A stretch of 64,000 nucleotides of DNA, from NCBI GenBank assembly GCA_965199595.1, contig OZ241182.1:3720001-3784000 (forward strand). Reading direction: 5' to 3'. Origin of the DNA: JBBROS01 sp965199595. Lineage in GTDB: Bacteria > Pseudomonadota > Alphaproteobacteria > Acetobacterales > Acetobacteraceae. Made by a program: the position numbers and the translations under genes. This document shows, piece after piece, positions 43,227 through 52,800 of this stretch. Positions within the stretch are counted from its first letter, which is position 1. The number at the start of each line of letters is the position of its first letter. The notes under the pieces are model-generated. The model had not been told where the DNA came from. It did no database searches and worked only from the letters and a program-made list of their open reading frames with translations.

Positions 43227-44252
43227 CTAGCTCCGCCAGTGCAGGGTCGTCGGCCGCAGCGGATTGACGAACGCCCGCCCCTCCGCCTGCGCCGCCAGAT
43301 ACTCCCGTTTCAACCGCAGGTACCACCGCACCTGCGTATCCGCGTCCCCCACGAACATCGGCGTCGCCGGCGCCCGGTTGTCCGCCATCTTCACCGCCAC
43401 CATCCGGTCCTGGTCCAGGAAGTCCCGCGCCATGTACCCGGCAAACGGCTTCAGCGGCGCCAGCCACTTCGGCGTCCAGTACAGGCAGTAGTGCACGTCC
43501 GTCTCCGTCCCGCTGACCGGCGTCGCCGCCGCCAGCACGCAGGCGGCATGCCGGTCCCCCTCGATATGCTCGATCCGGATCCCCGGCAGCTCGATCCCGA
43601 TGTCGATATGCACGTTCCGCCCCAGCAGCCGATACGGGTTCGCCCCATGCTTCAGGTGATGCCGCAGCATCCGGAACCCCAGCCCGGCCGGCTCGAAGTG
43701 CTTCTCCTTCAGCCGCAGCCGCGCCGCCGGGTTGCTCTTCCACCACTTGGACGTATGCACGAACGCCGGGTGACCGGGATCGAAGAACCCAGTCGCCGCC
43801 AGGTCGATCCCGCAGGGAAACCGCATCGTCGTGCTCACCTGCGGCACCGCATCGCCAAACCCCGGCACGACAGGCACCGGCCCCGGCTCCCCCTCCCCCA
43901 CGTAGACCCAGATATTCCCCTGCACCTCCCGGCAATCCCAGGTCTTCAGCCGGAACCGCGCCGGGTCGGTGGCATCGTCGAGCGGCAGGGACGGGATCTC
44001 GGTGCAGCACCCATCCGTGCTGCGAAACGCCCAGCCATGATAGCAGCAGCGCAGGGTGTTCCCGTCGAAGCTGCCATGGTGCATCGGCATCCCCCGGTGC
44101 GGGCAGGCATCCGCCACCGCGAACACGCTTCGGTCCGCCCGCCGCCCCAGCAGCATGGCGGTGCCCAGCAAGGTGATCGGCATGGTCTTGCCCGGCCGCA
44201 GCTTGGCGCCCGAGACAGCCAGATACCAGAAGTCGCGCAGCAGGATATCCAT
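43227..44252 (-). CDS. Rieske [2Fe-2S] oxygenase alpha-subunit-like protein
   Basis: 341 residues. Rieske cluster ligands: Cys50-x-His52 in ADACPHRGMPMHHG and Cys69-x2-His72 in LRCCYHGWAF. The catalytic iron site is DPGHPAFVHTSKWW (His160, His165). This single-chain form resembles aromatic ring dioxygenase/phenylpropionate dioxygenase and vanillate demethylase alpha subunits; in this context hydroxylation of a lipid is possible. It lies 26 bp after a glycosyltransferase in the PKS operon. No reductase/ferredoxin gene is adjacent, so electron supply must come from elsewhere. Confidence 0.85.
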   Translation of the reverse strand: MDILLRDFWYLAVSGAKLRPGKTMPITLLGTAMLLGRRADRSVFAVADACPHRGMPMHHGSFDGNTLRCCYHGWAFRSTDGCCTEIPSLPLDDATDPARFRLKTWDCREVQGNIWVYVGEGEPGPVPVVPGFGDAVPQVSTTMRFPCGIDLAATGFFDPGHPAFVHTSKWWKSNPAARLRLKEKHFEPAGLGFRMLRHHLKHGANPYRLLGRNVHIDIGIELPGIRIEHIEGDRHAACVLAAATPVSGTETDVHYCLYWTPKWLAPLKPFAGYMARDFLDQDRMVAVKMADNRAPATPMFVGDADTQVRWYLRLKREYLAAQAEGRAFVNPLRPTTLHWRS

Positions 44253-44278
44253 CCCCGTTGTATGGGGCCGCCCGCCGC

Positions 44279-45412
44279 TCAAGTCATCCCATACAACCGC
44301 CCCAAACGCGCCGCATACGCCGCCCGGCTGAACACCGCCGCCCGCACCAGCCCCCGCCGCACCAGATCCCCCCGCAACCCGGCATCCCCATCCAAGGCCC
44401 GCAGCCCGGCCGCCATATCCCCCACATCCAACGGATCGACCAGCACCGCCGCCCCACCCGCCACCTCCGCCAGGGCCCCACCCCCACTCGTCAGCACCGG
44501 CGTCCCCAACGCCATCGCCTCCGCCACCGGCAACCCGAACCCCTCGGCCAGCGACGGCATCAGCACCCCCCTTGCATCCCGCATCAGCCCCAGCAGCCGG
44601 GGCCGCTCCAGCCAGGGCAGCCGCACGATCCGCGCCCCCTCCCCCAGCGCTCCACCCGGATGCAGGAACGGCGCCGCATCCGCCAGGGTCTCCGCCGCCA
44701 TCCACCCATCCGGCCCCGCCAGCACCAGTGGGTGCACCGTCCCGCTCGCCCGCCACGCCGCGATAAGCCGCCGCAGGTTCTTCCGCCGCTCCACCGCGCC
44801 CACATGCAGCCAGTACTCTCGCCGCACCAGCCCCGGCACCACGGCATCCACCGCCCCGCGCACATCCACCGCCTGCAACGTGTTCGTCACCCGCGCCGGG
44901 TCGAGCCCCAGATGCGAGATCAACTCCCCCCGCGTCGCCTCCGACACGGTCACGACCTGGTCCGCCGCCCGCAGCACCGCCCCCAGCATGCGCCGGAACC
45001 GTCCCGCCTCGATCCCGGTCAGCGTCGGATGCAGCAAAGGGATCAGGTCATGCACGGTATAGACGTTCCGCCGCCCCGGCATCACCAGCGGCAGCGGATA
45101 GGTCCAGTGCATCACATCCGGCAGCCCACGCCCCCCCACGCCGCGCAACCGCCCATACAGATCGAAATGCACCTGCGCGACCCGGAACACATCCGCCGCA
45201 TGCCGCTCATCGCCCCGCATCCACGAAGGGCTCCGCCCGGGCCAGGCCGCCGCCGCCCAGCGCAACGCCCGCGGCAGACGCGGCGCCCCCAGCAGCACCT
45301 CCGCCCGCAACCCAAGCCCCGCCACGCAGGAAGCCAGCATGGCCGCATACGTCGCAACCCCGGTCCCCCGGCTCAGCCCGAGGTTGCGCCCATCGATCCC
45401 AACCCGGCTCAC
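44279..45412 (-). CDS. Glycosyltransferase family 4
   Basis: 377 residues. GT-B fold: N-terminal RVGIDGRNLGLSRGTGVATY, acceptor region YTVHDLIPLLHPTLTG, donor domain REYWLHVGAVERRKNLRRLI, PSLAEGFGLPVAEAMALGTPV with the conserved glutamate pair. It adds a hexose to the amino-lipid or glycan made by the neighbours. GTG 45412 is 11 bp after the oxoamine synthase stop. Confidence 0.9.
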   Translation of the reverse strand: MSRVGIDGRNLGLSRGTGVATYAAMLASCVAGLGLRAEVLLGAPRLPRALRWAAAAWPGRSPSWMRGDERHAADVFRVAQVHFDLYGRLRGVGGRGLPDVMHWTYPLPLVMPGRRNVYTVHDLIPLLHPTLTGIEAGRFRRMLGAVLRAADQVVTVSEATRGELISHLGLDPARVTNTLQAVDVRGAVDAVVPGLVRREYWLHVGAVERRKNLRRLIAAWRASGTVHPLVLAGPDGWMAAETLADAAPFLHPGGALGEGARIVRLPWLERPRLLGLMRDARGVLMPSLAEGFGLPVAEAMALGTPVLTSGGGALAEVAGGAAVLVDPLDVGDMAAGLRALDGDAGLRGDLVRRGLVRAAVFSRAAYAARLGRLYGMT

Positions 45413-45423
45413 CCCATCCGGGA

Positions 45424-46800
45424 TCAGCGCAGCGCCAGCTGAGCCTTCAGCGCCGCCATGCTGATCCGCTCGGACCCGGCGCGCGCCACCTCCTCCGCAA
45501 TCGCGTCCACCGTCTCGTCGATCTGCGCCAGCTCATGCTCGGAGGAGATGAAGAACCGAAGCCGCGCCGCCCGCTCCGGCACCGCCGGGTGAATGATCGG
45601 CTGCACGTTGATGCCCCGCTCGAACAAGGCATGCGACACCTTCACCGCCCGGATCGAACTGCCGACGATGATCGGCACGATCGCCGACCCGATCGAAAGC
45701 CCGGTGTCCAGCCCGGCCCGCCTGGCCCGCTCCAGGAACCGCGCCCCGTTCTCCGCCAGCTTGCGAACCCGCTCCGGCTCCGCCCGCATGATGCGCAGCG
45801 CCTCCAGCGACGCAGCCGTCACCGGCGGCGGCATCCCCACGGAATACACGAACCCCGGCGCCGTGAACTTCAGGAAATCGACCAGCTTCTGCCCGGCCGC
45901 CACATACCCGCCACACCCCGCCAGCGTCTTGCTCAGCGTGCCCATCCAGATATCGACCTCGTTCGGGTCCACCCCGGAATGCTCGGCAATCCCCTGCCCG
46001 CTCGCCCCCAGCACCCCCAGGCTATGCGCCTCATCCACCATCAGCGTGGCCCGGTGCCGCCGCACGATCGGGATGATCGCCGCCAGGTCCGGCACATCGC
46101 CGTCCATGCTGTAATGCCCCTCCACGATCACCAGCGCCTGCTTGTGCCGCGGCCGCAGCGTGGACAGGATGCTGTCCAGCGCATCCAGGTCGTTGTGCGG
46201 GAAGCTGGCCCGGTGCGCGCCAGACAGCATGGCCCCCTGCACGATGCTGTTATGGCTGAAGCTGTCATGCACGATCAGGTCGCCCTGCTCCAGCAGGCAC
46301 CCGATGACCGTCACGTTGGTCGCATGGCCGCTCACCATCACCACCGCATCGTCGGTGCCATACATGGCCGCCAGGCCCCGCTCCAGCGTCCGGTGCAACG
46401 GCCGCTCGCCCGAAACGATCCGGCTGGCCGAAACCGAGGTCCCGTAATCGTCGATCGCCGCCTTCGCCGCCGCCGTGACCCGCGGATCGCCGTTCAATCC
46501 CAGATAGTTGTAGGAGGCGTAGTTCGACAGCCGCGCGCCTGCCACCCGCGTCCGCGCCCCGGCCACACCATCATGCAGGTTGAAGAACGGATCCTCGATC
46601 TTGAGCAGGTCCGCCGCCTGGCGCATCAGCCGGATCTCCTCATAGCGCTCGGCATTGCCTAGCACCGGGGGCCGCGGCTGCGCCGCCGGCACCGTCGCAT
46701 CCGCCGCCTTCGGCACCACGGCCCGGCGCCCACCCAGCCGGTCCAGCAACCGCGACCGCGCCCCGCTGTCCAGCCCGAACATCCCCGCCTTGTCGCTCAT
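45424..46800 (-). CDS. Alpha-oxoamine synthase (RkpG-like; BioF/KBL/SPT family)
   Basis: 458 residues. PLP enzyme of the serine palmitoyltransferase, AONS and KBL group. PLP lysine Lys291 is in MGTLSKTLAGCGGYVAAG; aspartate and histidine of MVDEAHSLGVLGASGQG (Asp256, His259); FSHNS and ASRIVSGERPLHRTLE match the family. It joins an acyl thioester to an amino acid with loss of CO2, giving an alpha-aminoketone. Its stop/start overlap (ATGA) with the polyketide synthase gene strongly suggests the ACP-bound polyketide is the acyl donor. It resembles RkpG. An approximately 70-residue N-terminal extension precedes the fold. Confidence 0.9.
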   Translation of the reverse strand: MSDKAGMFGLDSGARSRLLDRLGGRRAVVPKAADATVPAAQPRPPVLGNAERYEEIRLMRQAADLLKIEDPFFNLHDGVAGARTRVAGARLSNYASYNYLGLNGDPRVTAAAKAAIDDYGTSVSASRIVSGERPLHRTLERGLAAMYGTDDAVVMVSGHATNVTVIGCLLEQGDLIVHDSFSHNSIVQGAMLSGAHRASFPHNDLDALDSILSTLRPRHKQALVIVEGHYSMDGDVPDLAAIIPIVRRHRATLMVDEAHSLGVLGASGQGIAEHSGVDPNEVDIWMGTLSKTLAGCGGYVAAGQKLVDFLKFTAPGFVYSVGMPPPVTAASLEALRIMRAEPERVRKLAENGARFLERARRAGLDTGLSIGSAIVPIIVGSSIRAVKVSHALFERGINVQPIIHPAVPERAARLRFFISSEHELAQIDETVDAIAEEVARAGSERISMAALKAQLALR

Positions 46801-49800
46801 GGCCGCCGACCCTCCAAACTCGTGCCCACCACGTCGGAACCAGCCGCGGCCTCCCCTACATCGTCATCCCCGGCCGGATCACCAGCCTCATCTCCCGGCC
46901 CATCCTCCCGCTCATCCTCGAACTTCGCCAGCAGGGCCGTGGCCGCATCCATCTTCACCCCCGGCGTCGCCGCCGAAAGCTGCCGCACGATCCGCCCGGC
47001 GATCGACCCGATGCTCGCCCCATCCGCCAGCGACAGCAGCGGCAGGTTGCTGCCGAAGCGCCGCTCCAGCGCCATCCGAAGCTCCACCGCCATCAGGCTG
47101 TCCATGCCCATGTCGGTCAACGACCGGCTGAGGTCGATCTGCTGGTTCGGCGTCTTGGTGATCGCGGAAACCTCCTCCGCCATGATACCGCCCACCAGCG
47201 CCCGCGCCTCCTCCGGCGTGCTGTCGGCCAGCAGCTGCGCCAGGTCGATCTGCCCGACATCAGAGACCTCGTCCCCCGCCACCTCCGAGAAGATCGGCGT
47301 GGCGAGATGCGGCAGATGCTGCCGCACCATGCCCCAGCGCAGATGCGCCACATCCACATGCGCCCGCCCACAGGCCAGCAGCGCCGGCAACAGATCCAGC
47401 GCCTGCTGCGAGTCCAGGTGCGCCCCACCCATCCGCTGCGCCAGCGCATCGCTCACCGCATGCTCGCGCGACAGGTATCCCACATCCGCAATCGGCCCCC
47501 AACCCACCGACATGCCCGGCAGACCCGCCGCAAGCCGCCGCGCCGCCAGCGCCTCCAGCCCGGCATTTGCCGCCACGTAGTTCGCCTGCCCCGGGTTCCC
47601 CAGCGTCGTGGTGATGGAGGAGAACAGCAGGAACGTCTCGATCGGGTCCTGCCGGGTCAGCCGGTCCAGCAGCAGCCCGCCCGCCAGCTTCGGCTGCAAC
47701 ACATGCAGGAACCGCTCGGCACTCAGCTGCGGCAGCAGCGCGTCATCCAGCACCATCGCCGCATGCACCACCCCGCGGATCGGCATCTGCCCGGCCCGAA
47801 CCTCCGCCAGCACCGCCGCCAGCCCCACCGGGTCCGCCACGTCGCACGCATAGGCCTGCGCCAGCACACCCTGCGCGGCAAACCCGGCCATCGCCTCCGC
47901 CGCCCCGGGCGTCGCCAACCCCCGCCGCCCCAGCAGCGCCAGGCTGCGAACCCCCTGCGCCACCAGCCAGCGCGCCGTCTGCAGCCCGAACCCACCCAGC
48001 CCACCGCTCACCACATAGGTCCCGGCCGCGCTCGGCGCCCAGGGCACCACCTCGGGCGGCAGCGCGATCCCCGCCGGCTCCGGCTCCAGCACGATCTTCC
48101 CGACATGCCCGGCCGACTGCATCAGGCGGAACGCATCCGTCGCCGCCCCGGAGCCGAACACCCGATGCGGCAGCGGACGCAACGCCCCCTGCTCCATCAG
48201 CGCGGCAATCTCCGCAAACACCCGCCGCGCGATGTCCGGCCGCTGCATCGGCAGCTGGTCCGCGTCGATGGCGAAATACGAGACATTGTGCCGCAACGCC
48301 CGAAGCCCCAGCGGCGTGTTCCCATAAAGGTCCCGCTTGCCCAGCTCCAGGAACCGCCCGAACGGCCGCAGCACACCCACGCTGCGCTCCATCGCCTCCC
48401 CGGCCAGCGAGTTCAGCACCACGTCCACGCCCTGCCCGCCCGTCCGCGCCATCACCTCATCGGCGAAGTCCATGCTGCGGGAATCAAGGATATGCTCCAC
48501 CCCCAGCAACGCCAGAATGGCCCGCTTCGCCGGCGACCCGGCCGAGGCGAACACCTCCGCCCCCCGGTGCCGCGCATACTGGATCGCCGCCAGGCCCACG
48601 CCGCCAGCCCCGCCATGGATCAGCACCCGCTCACCCGGCTGGATATTGGCCAGCGTGCCCAGCGCATAGCATACGGTCAGGAACGCCACCGGCACCGTCG
48701 CGGCCGAAGCCATGTCCATGCCATCCGGCAGCCGCACCACCGCCTGCGCCGGCGCCACCACGTTGGTCGCCAGGCTCGCCGGCGCAATCGCCATCACCCG
48801 ATCGCCCACCGCGATGCCCTCGACGCCCGGACCCACCGCCGTCACCACACCCGCGCATTCCAGCCCAAGCGTCGCGCCCGCCAACCCGTCCATCAACGCC
48901 TCGTCGGGCAACAGCCCCAGCGCCCACATCACGTCGCGGAAGTTGAGCCCGGAGGCCGCCACCGCGATCCCCACCTCGTTCGCACCCGGCGCGGCAATCT
49001 CCATCCGCTCCCAATGCAGCGTGTCCAGCAGCCCCGGCCGCCCCACCGCCAGCCGTGCCGAGGCCTGCGCCGCCGCCACCCGCCGCGGCGCCATACCCCG
49101 GCGGATCCGCGGCACCTCCCGCCGGTCCGCCGCCAAGGCCACCTCCGGCTCCAGACCGGGCGCCCCGACCTCCAGCACCAGCAGACCCGCCGCCGCCTCC
49201 AGCGCCAACCCACGATCCACCTGCAGGAAATACGGCCGCAGGTTCGGCGCCTCGTTGGCCAGAACCCGCGTCACCCCCCGCAACGCCGCCGCCACACCAT
49301 CATCCCCGGCATCCGCCCGCGCCACCACCCAGAGCCGCAGCCCCGTGGTCTCCGCCAGCGCCGCCGCCCAGGCCCCCAGCGCAGACCCGGCCCGCGCGAT
49401 CCCATCCAGCATCGCCACCGGCCCGACCAGGTCCGGCACCACGAACACGATGTCCCCATCCAGCGGCGGCGCGGCCCGCAGCACGTCCTCCCCGCCATCC
49501 AGCGTCACCGCCAGCGAAGGCCGTCCCGTGGCCAGCATCGCCTCCGCCAGGGCCACCGCCAGCCCATCCCCCGCCGCCGACACGATCAGCAACCCGGCAT
49601 CGGTCCCCGTCTTGGCGGCACCCGCCGCCAGACTGCCATGCGCCCGCGCCGTCAACAGGTTCGCGGACCAGACCGCCTGGCCCACCGCCGCCGCCGCCGC
49701 CTCGCCGAATCCGGCGGCATGCAGGCTCCGCAGCCAGTCCCGCTGGTCATGCAGTGTGGAGCCGGTGCCATCCGCCCGCCACCAGGCCGGATCCGCGCCA

Positions 49801-52800
49801 AACCGCAGATCCCAAGCCCGGTTCGGCCGCGGCTCCGCCAGCAGCAGCAGCCCACCCGGCGCCATCAGCCCCTGAACCCGGCTCAACGCATCCGCTTCGA
49901 ACCCGCGCGTGAACACCAGCGCGCCCACCACCAGGTCGAACCGCCCCGCCGCCACCGCCAGCGGCACCTCCTGGGTCGCATCCCACTCCACCGCGCCAGC
50001 CCCGGGCACCGCCCCCAGCATCGCGGCAACGGCCGGCACATCCCCACCGGGCGGCACCGCAGCCACATACTCCACCTCACGCCCCACCCGGGCCAGGGCC
50101 CGCATCAGCGCCGGCGTCGTGCCATCCGCCGAGGCCCCAAGCTCCAGCACACGCAGCTGCTGGTGCGGCGGCCACGAGGCCGCCAGCTCCGCCACCGCAT
50201 CCGCCAGCGCGTCCAGCACGGCCCGGCCGGTGGGCGAACCCACCAGCATCTGCCGGGTCAACGGCCCCAGCCCGCGCGGCAAGGCCGCCAGCCCCTCCGC
50301 CAGGATCGCCGGCAGCGCCTGCCCCACGGTCCCGATCAACGCCGCCTCCGCCACCGCAGTCGGCGCATCGGCCAGGATCGACTGCCAGATCTCGGCAGCC
50401 GCCGGCTGGTCCGCATCGGCCACCAGGCTCCACGCCCCGGCCTCGCAACTGGCCAGGCCATCCTGCTCCAGCCACCCCAACATGCCCCGCGCCAAAGGCA
50501 AGGCATCCGCATGCAGCCGCCCGCCGCGCACCAGGGCGTGCAGGTCGATCCCGCCATCCACCGCCAGGGGCAGGAACGCCTGATACGCGGCCGCGGCGGC
50601 ATAGGCCTCCGTCAGCAGCGCCGCATCATCCGTCCCCGCCGCATCATCGGCCGGCAGCGTCGGCAATGGCCGCAGCACCCGCGCATTGCCCAGCGGCATC
50701 GGCACCGCCACCGTGTGATACGCGGCATCCACCAGGTCCGTCACCGCCGCCGAGGCGGTGCGCGTGAACCAGCAGTCCCCCAACACCCCAACCACGCCGC
50801 CATCCGCATCCAGCAGCGCCACCTCGGCCGAGATCGAGCGCGGCCCCACCCGCAGCACCCGCAGCTGCGCCGCCTCCACCGCCCCGCCGCCAGCCGCAAG
50901 CCGCACCCGCCCGATCCGCCACGGCAGCAACGCCCCCGCCTGCGCCCCGGCCCCCGCAGCCATCTGCCGCGCCGCCAGCGACACCAGCCCCTGCAACGCC
51001 CCATCCAGCCGCGCCGGGTCCGTCAGGAACCCAAGCCGCGCCCGGTGCGCCTCATCGGCCACCAGGTGCACCGTCCCCGCGCGGTCGCTCTGCAGGCTGA
51101 CCCGCTCGACCGTCTGGAACGCCGGCCCATACTGCAGGCCCAGCTGCGCCGTCAGCCGGTAATGCTCGGCCGCCGCAACGCTCGCACCCTCCTCGTCATC
51201 CAGCGCCAGCGGCGGCATCGCCGCCCCGCTGCCCGCCGCGATCCGCCCCGTGGCATGCACGGTCCAGGGCTCGCCGGAAAGCCGCGTCCGGCTCGCCAGC
51301 TCGAACACCCCGCGCTCGCCATTGACGCTGAACCGCGTCTCCCGCGCCGCATCACGCTCCAGCAGCAGCGGCCGGGTGATCTCCAGGTCCAGCACGTCCA
51401 GATGCGCCGCATCCGGATACCGCGCCCGCGCCGCAGCCAGCGCCATCTCCACCATCGCCGTCGCCGGCAGCAGCGGCGACCCATCCACCGCATGGTCCGC
51501 CAGCCAGGGCTCGATCGTCGTATCCAGCGTGTTGTACCACAGCCCCGGCTCGTCCCCGCGCCGGAACCCCAGCAGCGGATGGTCCCGCTCGGCCGAGATC
51601 GTATCCGTCGCCTCGTCCGTCCGCTCATACCAGTAGCGTTCGCGCTGCCACGGATACCGCGGCAACCCATCCGGCGTCGCCAACCCGGCAAACTGCGCGC
51701 TGCCCGAGATGTCATGCCCCGCCACATGCAACGCGAGGGCGATCCGCCGGAACGGGTCCACCCCCCGGTTGCGCTGCGACAGCGTCGGCATCACCAGCCC
51801 CGGCCGCTCCGCATGCTTGAGCCCGTCGCGCAGATAGGATTGCAGCACCGGGTTCGGCCCGATCTCCAGCAGGATGTTGCACCCATCCGCCAGCACCGCA
51901 CTCACCGCATCGGCAAAGCGCACCGGCGCCCGCACGTTCTGCCACCAGTACTCCGGCCCCAGCCCGGTGCCGTCATGCGCCCGCCCGAACACCGTCGAGT
52001 AGAACGGATCGGTCGCATGCCGCGGCCTGATCCCATCCAGGTCCAGCAGCAGCCCCTCGCGGATCGGGTCCATCGCCGCGCTGTGGAACGCGTAATCCAG
52101 GTCCAGCATCACGAAATGCACCCGCCGCCGCGCCGCCAGCCGCCCCAGCCGCTCCAGCGCCTCCGCCGGCCCGGCCACCGTGATGGACATGCTGCTGTTC
52201 ACCGCCGCGATCTCGACCGTCGGCACCGTGTCCAGCAGCGCCAGCGCCGCATCCGCCCCCAGCGCCAGCACCGCCATCCGCCCATGATGCGCCGTGCACT
52301 GCTGCGCCGCGGACCGCGCCGCGATCACATGCGCCGCATCCTGCAACGACAACGCCCCGGCCGCCGCCGCCGCAGCCACCTCGCCAACGCTATGCCCCAG
52401 ATGCGCCGAGGGCACGACCCCGGCCGCAGCCAGCGCCCGCGTGCAGCCATACTGCACCGCGAACAGCAGCGGCTGCGCCACGTCGGTCGCCCGCAGGGCA
52501 GCCGCATCCACGCTCCGCAGCTTGTCGGCGATCGACCAGCCCAGCAGCTGCGCCAGCTCGGAATCCACCTCCTCGATGGCGGCGCGGAACGCAGGGTTCT
52601 GCAACCCGTCCACCCCCATGCCGGCCCATTGCGAGCCGTTGCCGGAATACACGAACGCCACCCCGCCCTTCCCCAGTGGCGTGCCCAGGGCCGTGCCGCT
52701 CACCAGGTCGGGCGAGTCCTGCTTCGCCGCATAGGCATCCAGCGCCCGCACCAGCGCCGAAGGCGTGGACCCGGCCGCCGCCAGCCGATGGACGTGATGC

